Positions 8,406 to 17,823 are shown, counted from the first letter of the stretch. The stretch: DNA of 40,199 bases from Planctomycetota bacterium (GCA_025459125.1 JALORE010000082.1:1-40199), one strand, 5' to 3'. Program-made: numbers and translations. Notes: a model not told the origin generated them from the letters alone.

Positions 8406-9560
8406 ATGTTCACAAGAGACCCGCGGAAGGGCAGGACGGCCCGATGGAGCCGGGGAGATTCGTGGTTCGGTCTGAAACTCGTATCTCTTGGTCTGATCGC
8501 GGTATGGGCGGCGGGATGCCGGGGGCCGGCGGCGCAGACGCAGGAACCGGCGGCCCCGACCCAGACGGTGGCCGCGACGAGCCCGGCGCCGGCGGCGCAG
8601 GGGGGGGCGGACGCCAAGCTCCAGCCTGTGGCCGTCCCGCCGTACACCGGCGGGCCGCGGCTGGCGGTGGAGAAGGACGTCTGCGATCTCGGCGAGATCG
8701 CGGTGGATAGCAAGCAGACCGGCTCGTTCAAGTTCACCAATACCGGCAACGAGCCTCTGAAGATCGTCGCGGTCGTAAGCTGCTGCGGCGTGGTTACCAA
8801 GGGCGTGAAACCCGGGCAGGTCTACCATCCCGGCCAGAGCGGCGAGCTCCAGTTCGAATGCCAGGCGTTCACGGTGCCCAGCGCGAACTTCGCCAAGATC
8901 CTCTACCTGCAAACGAACGATGCGCAGCACAAGACCGTGTCGCTGACGATCAAGGCGGTCGTGGTCCGGCGGGTGGAGGCCAAGCCGGAGCGGCTGAAGC
9001 TGTTGCTCAAAGGCGAGAACGCCGGCAACCCCGAGCTCACGTTGACCAGCCTCGATGGGCGGCCCTTTGCCATCACGGATGTCCGCTCCTCCGGCCTGAC
9101 GCTGACGGCGGAATTCGACCCGGCGGTCAAGGCCACCCGCTTTGTGCTCAAGCTGAAGGTCGATATGGCCAAGCTGGAGCACAACATGCGCGGCCAGATC
9201 AGCATCGACGTGACGCACCCGGAGTGCCGCACCGTGTTCCTGTACTACGACACGCTGGCCGAATTCGAGCTCAGCACGTCGACGATCATGGTGTTCGGGC
9301 TCAAGCCCGGGCAGACGCTGCAACGAGAGCTGTGGGTGCTCAACAACTATGAGAGCGACTTCGAGATCGAGTCCGTCTCCTCGGTGAAGGGGGCCCTGAA
9401 GCTCCTGGATAAGACCAAGGTGGACAATCGTTATCAATTGCAGATCGAGATCACGCCGCCGGCCCGGCAGCGGGATGAGACCGTCACTTCGGACACGCTC
9501 CAGATCAAGATCAAGGGCGGGCGGACGCTGACCATTCCCTTCCGGGGATTCTATTTGTAG
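8406..9560 (+). CDS. DUF1573-domain lipoprotein
   Basis: A 384-residue exported protein. The ATG at 8406 has GGAG eight bases upstream. A lipobox (VWAAGC) follows a hydrophobic core, so it should be lipidated. A Pro/Ala/Thr/Gln-rich linker comes next. The DUF1573 beta-sandwich starts near residue 80 (DLGEIAVDSKQTGSFKFTNTGNEPLKIVAVVSCCG), with the typical cysteine pair. The rest is further beta-sandwich sequence, including DTLQIKIKGG near the end. DUF1573 proteins resemble immunoglobulin/ASH-like folds and have no settled function. It precedes the cytochrome and T2SS genes on the same strand, so a shared transcript is possible. Confidence 0.85.
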   Translation: MFTRDPRKGRTARWSRGDSWFGLKLVSLGLIAVWAAGCRGPAAQTQEPAAPTQTVAATSPAPAAQGGADAKLQPVAVPPYTGGPRLAVEKDVCDLGEIAVDSKQTGSFKFTNTGNEPLKIVAVVSCCGVVTKGVKPGQVYHPGQSGELQFECQAFTVPSANFAKILYLQTNDAQHKTVSLTIKAVVVRRVEAKPERLKLLLKGENAGNPELTLTSLDGRPFAITDVRSSGLTLTAEFDPAVKATRFVLKLKVDMAKLEHNMRGQISIDVTHPECRTVFLYYDTLAEFELSTSTIMVFGLKPGQTLQRELWVLNNYESDFEIESVSSVKGALKLLDKTKVDNRYQLQIEITPPARQRDETVTSDTLQIKIKGGRTLTIPFRGFYL

Positions 9561-9568
9561 CTGAGATT

Positions 9569-9610
9569 TTTGATGTATGACGTTTGATCTGCAAATCAAC
9601 CTGCAACCGT
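9569..9610. repeat. Short heptamer array
   Basis: Three units of the TTTGATG type at 9569-9589 are followed by units of the opposite sense (CAAATCA, CAACCTG, CAACCGT) in the spacer before the cytochrome gene. This is a weaker example of the 7-bp arrays described elsewhere in this window. Confidence 0.4.
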
Positions 9611-9632
9611 CCAACTTCGCGCCTTCCAGGCT

Positions 9633-11060
9633 ATGAGGCTCTCAAGTGTAGTTCGCATAATCTGTGTCGCGGGCGGGATGTGTGTACTGGCGGCGAGTCT
9701 GTCCTGTCCGTCAGGGACAACCGGACCGGCCGCGCCGGCCACCCAGGTGGTCCAGTCCCAGGACGAGTTGGTCGTTTTCTTCACCGGCAACGAGCTGGGT
9801 TCCCTGCGTCCCTGCGGCTGCTCGGGCGGCCAACTGGGCGGACTCGCGAAGCGGCCGGCAGTCTTCGATCGCGTGCCGGCCTCCCGGCGGCTGCTCGTCG
9901 AAACGGGCTCCCTCATCGCCGGGGAGGGCGAGCAGGAGCTGATCAAGTTTCGCATTCTCCACGAGGCGCTGCGGCTCCTGAATTACGACGTGGTCCACCT
10001 GACCGGCCGGGACTTCGGGATGGCCACGCGCCTGGGTTTGTTATCAGACCCCCAGCCGCCGTTGCACATCCTGCAGGCGCCCGAAGACGGTCAGTCGGCG
10101 GTCTTCACCCGGCGTTTCACGGTCAACGGACGGGACATCACGGTCAATATCGTGTCCTTCCGCTCTCCCGCCGCGCTGATGGAGCCTCCGGCCTTCGTCT
10201 TGCAGCCTCACGATCCTCTGACGGTGAACATCCTGATCCTGGACTATGTGGATTCCAAGCCCTGGATGGAGGGACGTCCGACGGACCTGCTGCTTCGGTC
10301 GTGGCTGGCGCCGGGCGTCGAATGTGTGATCTACCCCTCCGCTACCGATGAGCCGCGGCTCCTGAGCAACCCCGGCAACGGTCCGCTCGTCTTCAGCGTG
10401 GGACGTTTCGGACGTTACGTCTGCCGGTTGGGCATCACGATCGAGCCTCAGGGCCCCGGAAGGGCAGAGTCTGCGTCCGAGCCCTCGGACATCAAACATC
10501 AAACATCAAACATCAAACTTCACTTCACGTCGATCCCCCTGGAGGAGAAACTGCCGGACAGCGAGCCGCTGGTGCGGCTGTATCGGCAGTATCAGCAGGT
10601 GGTGGCACAGAGCGATCTGCTGGAGAGCCACCCGCGTGTGCCGCTGCCCAAGGGGTTGGTCTTCGCCGGCTCGGCGAGCTGCCAGAGGTGTCACGAAGCC
10701 GAGTACGACCAGTGGAGCACCACCGGCCATTCCCATGCCCTCGAGACGCTCAAGAAGGTGGGTTCGGACCGCGATCCGGAGTGCGTCCTGTGCCATGTTA
10801 TCGGTCTGCCCTATGAGGGCGGCTTCGTCAATGAGGCGAAAACGCCGCACCTGGCCAACGTCGGCTGCGAGAACTGCCATGGCCCCGGCTCCGAGCACGT
10901 TCTGACCGCGGGCCAGACGCCCCCGGGGCAGCCGCAGCCGGCCTGCACGACGTGCCATACCCCCGAGCAGAGCGGGGAATTCGCCGGACACGAGGAGGAG
11001 TTTATGAAGAAAATTGTGCATGGAAAGGAACCCGCCGCCGCCGGCAATGTCAAACACTAA
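9633..11060 (+). CDS. Tetraheme cytochrome c fused to a 5'-nucleotidase-like domain, lipoprotein
   Basis: A 475-residue exported protein. The signal ends in a lipobox-like AASLSC near residue 25. Residues about 45-285 resemble the N-terminal metallophosphoesterase part of UshA/5'-nucleotidase relatives (VFFTGNELGSLRPCGCSGGQLGGLAKR), though the usual DxH metal motif is not evident. A linker then leads to a c554-type heme domain with four CxxCH motifs: C350QRCH, C384VLCH, C412ENCH and C438TTCH. The last 30 residues are polar. It probably acts in periplasmic electron transfer; donor and acceptor are unknown. The linker contains four perfect 7-bp tandem repeats at 10490-10517. Confidence 0.85.
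   Translation: MRLSSVVRIICVAGGMCVLAASLSCPSGTTGPAAPATQVVQSQDELVVFFTGNELGSLRPCGCSGGQLGGLAKRPAVFDRVPASRRLLVETGSLIAGEGEQELIKFRILHEALRLLNYDVVHLTGRDFGMATRLGLLSDPQPPLHILQAPEDGQSAVFTRRFTVNGRDITVNIVSFRSPAALMEPPAFVLQPHDPLTVNILILDYVDSKPWMEGRPTDLLLRSWLAPGVECVIYPSATDEPRLLSNPGNGPLVFSVGRFGRYVCRLGITIEPQGPGRAESASEPSDIKHQTSNIKLHFTSIPLEEKLPDSEPLVRLYRQYQQVVAQSDLLESHPRVPLPKGLVFAGSASCQRCHEAEYDQWSTTGHSHALETLKKVGSDRDPECVLCHVIGLPYEGGFVNEAKTPHLANVGCENCHGPGSEHVLTAGQTPPGQPQPACTTCHTPEQSGEFAGHEEEFMKKIVHGKEPAAAGNVKH
10490..10517. repeat. Four exact heptamer repeats inside a coding sequence
   Basis: CATCAAA is repeated four times without error, inside the cytochrome gene at the junction between its two domains. It is translated in-frame as a polar stretch (IKHQTSNIK). 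It is the same type of short-period array that elsewhere in the window lies between genes. Confidence 0.8.
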
Positions 11061-11064
11061 GGTA

Positions 11065-11148
11065 GAAGTGTGAAGTTTGAAGTGTGAAGCCGGAAGTACC
11101 GTGTAGACCTTCCGCCTTCTTCAAACCGGACGCTTCCAACTTGAAACT
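11065..11148. repeat. Heptamer array (GAAGTGT type) with inverted partner
   Basis: Five 7-bp units starting GAAG fill 11065-11099. Complementary-sense units (CTTC, CAAAC, CCAAC) follow up to 11148. The array occupies the spacer between the cytochrome gene and gspC, just upstream of the gspC start codon. Confidence 0.6.
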
Positions 11149-11155
11149 CTCTCCT

Positions 11156-12130
11156 ATGATCAAGACATTGCATGTCACGGGTGTGGTCGCGGTCGTGTTG
11201 GCGGTGGTGGTGGTCGCTTCGGTGCTGGGCGTCCTGAGGCCGGGTGTGCTGCTGCGCCTCGATGGGGGGGACGGGCCTGGTGACAAGCAGGTGGCGAAGA
11301 TCCTGGGCGCCGCAGGTGCGGTGGCGCGTTTCAAGGAACAGCACGCCGGCCAGGTGCCGCCCGGGGGGGAAACGGTCGCGCCGTTGGTCAAGCAGGCGGA
11401 ACTGCTGGCGAACACGATCAATCCGCCGGCCCTGCCGGACACGCCGGCCGCCGTGCTGCCCGCCCGCACGCCGATGCGGGCGACGCCGCTGGTCAAACCG
11501 GCGCAAACGTCGACCAAGTTCGATCTGCTGGGGATCTCCTGCTCGTCCAATCCGCAGGCCTCTCTGGCCTACATCCGCCTGCCGGACGGCGCGTACCAGT
11601 GGGTCGGGCCGGGCAGTGAAATCGGCCATGTGACGGTGAAAGAGATCCGCCGGGACTCGATCATCTGCTTCGATGGCCACCGGGACAGCGAAATGCCGGT
11701 GATGCCGCCGCCCGAAACCTCCCGTCTGCTGGAAACGGAGGCAGCGTCCACGGTGTCTGTGACACCGGCGACCTCGTCGCCTCGTCCGGCGCTGGAGGGA
11801 AAACCCCTGGGCAGTCCGATCAAGCCGCCCGTGACGCTGAGCCGGCCGACGACGCCCCTGGCGTCGATGCCTTCGGCCCAGATCAGCAAGGAAGAGCAGC
11901 AGGCGCTGGGCGACCTCGGCAACCGGCTGAAAGCCGGCGCCGCGGCGGGCGATCGGGACGCCACCGAGAAGCTGATCGCGAATTTCAAGGCCGCACGCGG
12001 CCAGTTATCGGAAGAACCGGCCGTGGAGGCCGATGGCACCACCGACGGCTCGATCGACAGCGCGCGAGTCGAGCGCCGCCGCGAGTTCATGATGCGGTTC
12101 AACAAGGCCCGCCAGATGCAGGAGAAGTAG
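11156..12130 (+). CDS. gspC: Type II secretion protein C-like
   Basis: A 324-residue protein with one N-terminal membrane helix (TGVVAVVLAVVVVASVLGVL) and a periplasmic region. Residues about 119-175 (FDLLGISCSSNPQASLAYI ... YQWVGPGSEIGHVTVKEIRRD) fit the GspC homology-region fold, which contacts the secretin N0 domain. It has no PDZ domain; the C-terminus is instead Pro/Thr-rich and then charged and helical. The ATG at 11156 is preferred over an upstream frame start at 11084, because translation from there would run through the heptamer array before the membrane helix. It is the first gene of the T2SS set and bridges the inner-membrane platform and the secretin. Confidence 0.75.
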   Translation: MIKTLHVTGVVAVVLAVVVVASVLGVLRPGVLLRLDGGDGPGDKQVAKILGAAGAVARFKEQHAGQVPPGGETVAPLVKQAELLANTINPPALPDTPAAVLPARTPMRATPLVKPAQTSTKFDLLGISCSSNPQASLAYIRLPDGAYQWVGPGSEIGHVTVKEIRRDSIICFDGHRDSEMPVMPPPETSRLLETEAASTVSVTPATSSPRPALEGKPLGSPIKPPVTLSRPTTPLASMPSAQISKEEQQALGDLGNRLKAGAAAGDRDATEKLIANFKAARGQLSEEPAVEADGTTDGSIDSARVERRREFMMRFNKARQMQEK

Positions 12131-12518
12131 CGCGGCACTGCCAGTCCCCAGCGGCGCAGCCGTTCTCTCCTGCGTCATCCCGATACCCAGCGGTGAACCA
12201 ATCGTGGCGATATTTCCCCCGCCCGGTTCCGCTCCCTTCGACTCCTTGTTCGTGGCTGAATCGGACATTCCCGGGCCGAAGACCCGCCTTCGGGACGCGG
12301 GTCGGCCGCGGAAACCCCGGGATTACGGGACCCGGTCCCGCCGCCGGTCTCCGGCGCCCGCCCGCCGGTCTCGCCGTCACGCTCGGACCACGACACGCCA
12401 GTATTGAAACCCGCGTTTTTTCTGGTGCCGCCGGGAACTTCGCAGCCGGATGTCTGTCTCATACCATAGACGTTCTTGATGTATCGAGCAGGGTGATTTG
12501 GATTCGAGGTAACGCACG
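12131..12518. other. Leader region upstream of gspD
   Basis: This 388-bp GC-rich stretch holds no supported gene. I found no known riboswitch core or tandem repeat in it. Short GC-rich palindromes around 12300-12370 may fold in RNA. A weak Shine-Dalgarno (GAGG) precedes the gspD ATG by about 9 bases. Confidence 0.35.
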
Positions 12519-15500
12519 ATGACGGGAAGGCATGTCCTCCGCACGGAGTCGTATCAATCACGCTCTCTAGCCCTCCTGGCGATCCTGGCGGTGTGGGGCG
12601 GATCGCTGTTGGCCCGGGATACTCAGCCTGCGGCGGGTTCGACGCGGCATGAAGTCATCCCCTTGACAAATATCTCCCCCGAGCGCGGCCAGATGTTCCT
12701 GAGCCGGCTGAGGCTCGCCACCGCCTCGCGCCTGCCCGGCAGCAACAGCCTGCTGGTGACCGCCGAGCCGGGCGAGCTGCAGAAGGCCATCACCCTGTTG
12801 AGCGTGGTGGACACCCGCCTCGAGTACGAGATCAAGGAACTCGGGCCCGCGGGCGCGCGACCGTTGCCTGCCAGTGTGCTGATCGAAACGGCCGTGAACG
12901 GCGTCTCGATCGGAACCCTGACGAATGCGCCCCAGGACAAGGGCAAGACCAGAGCCATCGTCGACGTTCACCAGGGGACGACGGTCGTCGTCGCGCCGGT
13001 CTTCCTGCTGGAGAACATCGCACAGGTGGTGGAACGTGGTACCTCGTCATTCGGGCCGCGCAAGGTCGCGGCGGCGCCGGAGACGGCCGCATCCAACCCG
13101 GCGCTGCCGGCTCTCTCCGCACCGCTCGTGTCCGGTCCGGCCGGGGATTCTGCCTTGACCGGTACGAACTCCGCCGCGGTGGACGGCACGTCCCTGGCGG
13201 AGCTTCAGACGTCATCGTTCAATCTGGAAGCGGCCGCAGCCGACCGGTTGGGCCGGCTCACGCCGCTGCGGATGCAGGAAATGCGCGAGCGGGCGGCGGC
13301 GCTGCAGACGCAGCGTCAGTCCGTGTCCCAGCCTGACTTCAGCCCGCTGCGGGTCACGTCGAGCGATCCGCGCCCCGTCCGCAATGAGCTCGCCGGCGAG
13401 CCCTCCGGTACTGCGACTAAGGCGGCACCGCCCGCGGCGCCTCCGGCCGAACCTCCGACGTCGCCGGCCACGCCGCTGGCGGCCCAGGCCCGCGCCGAAG
13501 CGCAGCCGTCGCCGGCTCCGGCGGCGACCACCGCCACGCCGGTCCCGCCGCCGCCGGCCAAGTTGGCGGAGCCCGTGGCCGTGGACGAGACGAGCGAGCT
13601 GACCCTTCCCGAGAGACTGCCGGTCATCATGTTGCTGGACCTCGTGGGCAAGCACCTGGGTTTGAGCTACGTGTATAATCCGGAGGACCTCAAGGGCGAG
13701 GTTTCGCTGAAGCTCAACGGCGACTTGAAGGGAAAGATCAAGATCAAGGACCTGTATCCGCTGCTGGAGCAGACCCTGAAATACAACAATCTCGTCACGA
13801 CCCGGCATAAGGGCAATATCGTGACGATCGTCCCGGCGCCCCGCGTCATGGAGATCGATCCGATCCTGGTCGACGGGCCGACACCGCAGGGGGAGCAGGG
13901 AGACACCGCGATCACGCGGACCTTCGAGCTCAAGCACGTCGATACCACCGCGGCCAAGAACCTGGTGGAAAGCGTCTGTCTGAACGTGATACCCGTTGCA
14001 GAGAAGCGCATGCTGTTCGTCACGACCTACGCGTGCCGCATGGACCGCGTCGAGCGGCTGTTGCAGATGATCGATCAGCCCGGCGAGCCCCGGAAATTCG
14101 AGTTCCGCCAACTGCGCTACACGATGGCCAAGAACCTCACGGAAAAGGTCAAGGCGATGGCCGAGCAGATGCTCGACAGCGTCAGCGTGACGGTGGCGGA
14201 ACCGGACCCGCTCGCGGCCCAGATGGTCCGCCAGCCGGGTGAGACGGATGTTGCCTACCGGACGCGCGTCTCCCAACTGCGTCTGCAGCAGACCGCGCTG
14301 CGGCAGCAGCAGGCGTTGCAGAAGCAGGCGTTGGGACAGGATACGCGGCCGACCGTGTACCTGGACGCCGACGAGCGGACCAACCGCATCCTCATGATCG
14401 GCATCGAGGAGCAGCTGGCGGTCGTCCGGCCGCTGGTGGAAGCCCTGGACGTGGAGCAGAAGGAGCTGCGGGTCCTGCAGCTCTACCGCATGAAGCACGT
14501 GGACGCGGAAGAAGTGGCCCGCAAGCTCCAGGAGCTGGGCATCATCAGCCGGGTGCCGGAGACCTACGCCTCGTCGCGGTACTCGCCGTACGCCCAGGGG
14601 GCCCAGCGGATCACGCCGCAGTTGCCGGGCCAGCCGCGCCCGCCCACCCCGACGACGCCGGAGGTCCAGATTCCGCCGACGACCGAGGTGACGGAGAAAG
14701 GCCTGGTGGAGGAACCGCAGGTCGTCGTGGTAGAAGCGACGAACTCGCTGCTGGTCAATGGGACGGCCGAGCAGCACGCGAAGATCGCGCACATCATCGA
14801 GTATATCGACAGCGAAACGCTGACCGACGAGATTCCGTACAAGATCTATCAGTTGGAGAACTCCTCGCCCAAGCACCTGTCGGAGGTGCTGCAGAGCCTG
14901 ATCCAGGAGACGGTCGAGCAGCAGGGCGAGGGCGGCAAGACCCAGAAGGTCGTGGTCAACCGCGACGAGCGGATCAAGATCGTGCCCGACCCCAATACCT
15001 ACTCGCTGATCGTCTATGCCAACAAGAAGAACCAGGAATGGATCGCCAACCTGATCGATCAGTTGGACAAGCGTCGGCCGCAGGTGCTCATCGACTGCAC
15101 CCTGGTCGAGGTCACGAAGGACGACGTCTTCCACTACAGCCTGGATCTGGTCCGCGGCGACCCCACCCTGGCCGGCACGTCGTCCAGTCTGCCCGGCGTT
15201 CCCACGACCAGCGCCAAGGTGCTCCAGTCGTCCCCGAACGTGGATTCCCTCTTCGGATTGCGGGCCTTCTACGGGGACCGCCAGGTCCAGGCCCTGCTGG
15301 ATACGGTCCAGACGAAGAAGTTCGGGCGGGTGCTCGCCAAGCCCAAGCTGTTGGTGAACGACAACGAGCAGGGTAAGATCGAGACCAAGGACACGCGGTA
15401 CGTCCGGATCACGTCCTCGGTGCCGTTCACGACGCCGACCGCGGGGACGCAAACGACGGGCGTGACCACGTCCGAGAACTTCCAGCCGTACGATGCCGGC

Positions 15501-15980
15501 ATCACCCTGGACATCACGCCGCACATCAGCGAGGGCGAACTGCTGCGGCTGGACGTTATCCTGACGCGCTCGGACTTCCTGGGCGAGAGCTCGACGAAGC
15601 CGCCGGACACCAAGACCAACCAGGTCGACACGGTGGTCACCCTGCCCAACGGCAGCACGGTCATCCTGGGTGGATTGGTGAAGGCGAATCAATTCAAGAA
15701 CGGCGCGAAGGTGCCGCTGCTGGGCGACATCCCGCTCCTCGGCGGCTTGTTCCGCAGCGTTGACAACAAGGATGTCCAGAGCAAGCTCTACATCTTCGTC
15801 AAGGCGGAGATCATCCGGCCGCCGGACATCCTGGCGAACGGTATGAAGGATCTTGAGGTCCTCTCCCAGCGCAACCGGGAGGCCTTCGAGAAGCACGAAC
15901 TGGAGTTCCAGCGGTCGGAAGCTTGGCCGGGCATTAAACCCAAGCCCCTCGCTCCGCCGAAAGTATTGGATGCCCAATAG
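12519..15980 (+). CDS. gspD: Type II secretion outer-membrane secretin
   Basis: A 1153-residue secretin, much longer than the usual 650-750. It has a signal peptide, then an extra N-terminal region (to about 360) rich in Pro/Ala. The periplasmic N0-like domain is near 360-445 (LDLVGKHLGLSYVYNPEDL). Several N1/KH-type repeats follow (RTFELKHVDTTAAKNLVESV, QLYRMKHVDAEEVARKLQEL, IYQLENSSPKHLSEVLQSL). The C-terminal secretin domain spans about 920-1095, with VLAKPKLLVNDNEQGKI and the signature VVTLPNGSTVILGGLVK, then PLLGDIPLLGGLFR. It forms the outer-membrane gate. The extended N-terminus and Pro-rich linkers may span a wide periplasm. Confidence 0.96.
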   Translation: MTGRHVLRTESYQSRSLALLAILAVWGGSLLARDTQPAAGSTRHEVIPLTNISPERGQMFLSRLRLATASRLPGSNSLLVTAEPGELQKAITLLSVVDTRLEYEIKELGPAGARPLPASVLIETAVNGVSIGTLTNAPQDKGKTRAIVDVHQGTTVVVAPVFLLENIAQVVERGTSSFGPRKVAAAPETAASNPALPALSAPLVSGPAGDSALTGTNSAAVDGTSLAELQTSSFNLEAAAADRLGRLTPLRMQEMRERAAALQTQRQSVSQPDFSPLRVTSSDPRPVRNELAGEPSGTATKAAPPAAPPAEPPTSPATPLAAQARAEAQPSPAPAATTATPVPPPPAKLAEPVAVDETSELTLPERLPVIMLLDLVGKHLGLSYVYNPEDLKGEVSLKLNGDLKGKIKIKDLYPLLEQTLKYNNLVTTRHKGNIVTIVPAPRVMEIDPILVDGPTPQGEQGDTAITRTFELKHVDTTAAKNLVESVCLNVIPVAEKRMLFVTTYACRMDRVERLLQMIDQPGEPRKFEFRQLRYTMAKNLTEKVKAMAEQMLDSVSVTVAEPDPLAAQMVRQPGETDVAYRTRVSQLRLQQTALRQQQALQKQALGQDTRPTVYLDADERTNRILMIGIEEQLAVVRPLVEALDVEQKELRVLQLYRMKHVDAEEVARKLQELGIISRVPETYASSRYSPYAQGAQRITPQLPGQPRPPTPTTPEVQIPPTTEVTEKGLVEEPQVVVVEATNSLLVNGTAEQHAKIAHIIEYIDSETLTDEIPYKIYQLENSSPKHLSEVLQSLIQETVEQQGEGGKTQKVVVNRDERIKIVPDPNTYSLIVYANKKNQEWIANLIDQLDKRRPQVLIDCTLVEVTKDDVFHYSLDLVRGDPTLAGTSSSLPGVPTTSAKVLQSSPNVDSLFGLRAFYGDRQVQALLDTVQTKKFGRVLAKPKLLVNDNEQGKIETKDTRYVRITSSVPFTTPTAGTQTTGVTTSENFQPYDAGITLDITPHISEGELLRLDVILTRSDFLGESSTKPPDTKTNQVDTVVTLPNGSTVILGGLVKANQFKNGAKVPLLGDIPLLGGLFRSVDNKDVQSKLYIFVKAEIIRPPDILANGMKDLEVLSQRNREAFEKHELEFQRSEAWPGIKPKPLAPPKVLDAQ

Positions 15981-16076
15981 CGCGGTCGCACGCGGGGGAA
16001 TCCGGCGAACCTGACGGACCCGCTGAGGGCACTGAATGCAAAAGAACACGCTGCTCCCTGGAAAGTCAGTGCTGTC

Positions 16077-17783
16077 ATGAAGGATTTGCTGCTACAGACC
16101 GCGAAACGGACCGGGCTGGTCGATACGGAACAACTGGCCCGGTTCCTGGATGAGAACCGGGGTCAGGGCCGGCTGGATGAAGTCCTGCTGACCTGCCCGT
16201 ACTTTACGGAGGACGTAGTCCTGCGGTTGTTCGCGGAGGCGCTGGGGTGGGAATACCTGGCGGAGATCTCCGACCGGCAGGTCCCGCCGGAGTTCATCCA
16301 GAATGTGCCGGCGACCTACGCCCAGCACCACCATCTGATCGGCCTCAAGCCCCAGGAGGGGGACGGCGACGGCCTGATGGTGGTCCTGTCGCGTCCCCTG
16401 GACACCAATGCCCTGGACAACGTCTCGAAGATGACCCGCCTGCCGGTCCGGCCGGCCGTCTCGACCCGGGCCACGATCACCGCGGTGATCGACACGGCCT
16501 ACGAGCAGCGCACCTCGGTGATCGAGGAAGTGGCGGAAGAGCTGGACGCCCAGAACCTGGACCAGTTGGCCGGCGAAGTCTCCGCCTCCGACGACCTGCT
16601 GGACGTGGTGAATCGGCCGCCGGTCATCCGGCTGGTGAACGACATCCTCTTTCGCGCCCTGCAGATGCGGGCCAGCGATATCCACGTTCATCCCTACGAA
16701 ACCAAGCTGCAGATCCGCTACCGGGTCGACGGCATCCTGTACGACATGCTGAGCCTGAACAAGAACGTGCTGCCGCTGATCATCTCGCGTATCAAGGTCA
16801 TGGCGGGCATGGACATCGCGGAACGCCGCATGCCGCAGGATGGCCGCTCTTCCGTGCGGCTGGGCCAGCGCGAGGTTGATCTCCGCGTCAGCACCGTTCC
16901 GACCAGCTTCGGCGAGCGCTGCGTGCTGCGGATTCTCGACAAGAGCTCGGGCGTGTACGGTCTCGACGAGCTGGGGCTCTGGCCCGACGATCTCAAGAAG
17001 CTCGATTCGCTGCTGAATCGCGCCCACGGCGTGATCTTCGTCACGGGACCGACCGGCAGCGGTAAGAGCACCAGCCTCTATGCCTACCTGAACCGGATCA
17101 ACTCGGCGGAGAAGAACGTCATCACGATCGAAGACCCGATCGAGTACCAGCTCGCCGGCATCAGCCAGATCCAGGTTGCCAGCAAGAAGGGCATGACCTT
17201 CGCGACCTCGCTGCGGCACGTGCTGCGGCAGGACCCCGACGTGATCATGGTCGGCGAGGTCCGCGACGTGGAGACCGCCCGGATGGCGATTCAGTCGTCG
17301 CTGACCGGCCACCTGGTCTTCAGCACCCTGCACACGAACGATGCGGCCGGCGCGGTGACGCGCTTGCTGGACCTGGGCGTCGAGCCGTACCTGGTCAGCT
17401 CCTCGCTGATCGCCATCATCGCCCAGCGGCTCGTGCGCAAGGTTTGCCCGGACTGCAAGCAGCCCGCCCAGCCCACCGCGAAAGAGCTCAACGAGCTGGG
17501 CCTGGGGGCTCCCGACGATAATCCGGGTGCCCAGTTCTTCGTGGGAGCCGGCTGTGAGCGGTGCTTCAAGACCGGCTACCGCGGCCGGACCGGCATCTAC
17601 GAAGTCATGCTCATCACCGAGAAAATCCAGGAGCTCATATACAAACAGGAGACCGCCGGTACAATCAAGCGGCTGGCCCTGGAGGCGGGGATGCAGACGT
17701 TGCGTATGGACGGAGCCCGCAAGGTCCTCGCCGGCATGACGACGGTCGCCGAGGTGCTCCGGGTGACCCAGGCGGATATCTGA
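16077..17783 (+). CDS. gspE: Type II secretion ATPase
   Basis: A 568-residue assembly ATPase. It has an N-terminal MshEN/GspE-II domain (about 1-160), a Walker A GPTGSGKST near residue 324, an Asp box ITIEDPIEYQL, a Walker B-type DPDVIMVGEVRD and the His box TGHLVFSTLHTNDA. A tetracysteine zinc module (CPDC near 457 and CERC near 491) is the mark of GspE/PilB over PilT. It is a cytoplasmic hexamer that powers pseudopilus assembly. It begins 96 bases after gspD. Confidence 0.97.
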   Translation: MKDLLLQTAKRTGLVDTEQLARFLDENRGQGRLDEVLLTCPYFTEDVVLRLFAEALGWEYLAEISDRQVPPEFIQNVPATYAQHHHLIGLKPQEGDGDGLMVVLSRPLDTNALDNVSKMTRLPVRPAVSTRATITAVIDTAYEQRTSVIEEVAEELDAQNLDQLAGEVSASDDLLDVVNRPPVIRLVNDILFRALQMRASDIHVHPYETKLQIRYRVDGILYDMLSLNKNVLPLIISRIKVMAGMDIAERRMPQDGRSSVRLGQREVDLRVSTVPTSFGERCVLRILDKSSGVYGLDELGLWPDDLKKLDSLLNRAHGVIFVTGPTGSGKSTSLYAYLNRINSAEKNVITIEDPIEYQLAGISQIQVASKKGMTFATSLRHVLRQDPDVIMVGEVRDVETARMAIQSSLTGHLVFSTLHTNDAAGAVTRLLDLGVEPYLVSSSLIAIIAQRLVRKVCPDCKQPAQPTAKELNELGLGAPDDNPGAQFFVGAGCERCFKTGYRGRTGIYEVMLITEKIQELIYKQETAGTIKRLALEAGMQTLRMDGARKVLAGMTTVAEVLRVTQADI

Positions 17784-17823
17784 CCGGACCGGTCGGGGGC
17801 AGGACGCCAGAAAACGGATTGGT

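Noticed and set aside
10490..10517. Possible CRISPR array
   Set aside because: The repeats are only 7 bp long, have no spacers between them and lie inside a gene. None of the short arrays in the window has the repeat-spacer layout of CRISPR, and no cas genes are present.
12131..12518. Riboswitch ahead of gspD
   Set aside because: The leader is long, but I could not find the conserved core of c-di-GMP or other known riboswitch classes.
13212..16049. Minus-strand open frame of 945 codons opposite gspD
   Set aside because: It has no domains and an Arg/Gln/His/Leu-rich composition. The plus strand encodes an unmistakable secretin.
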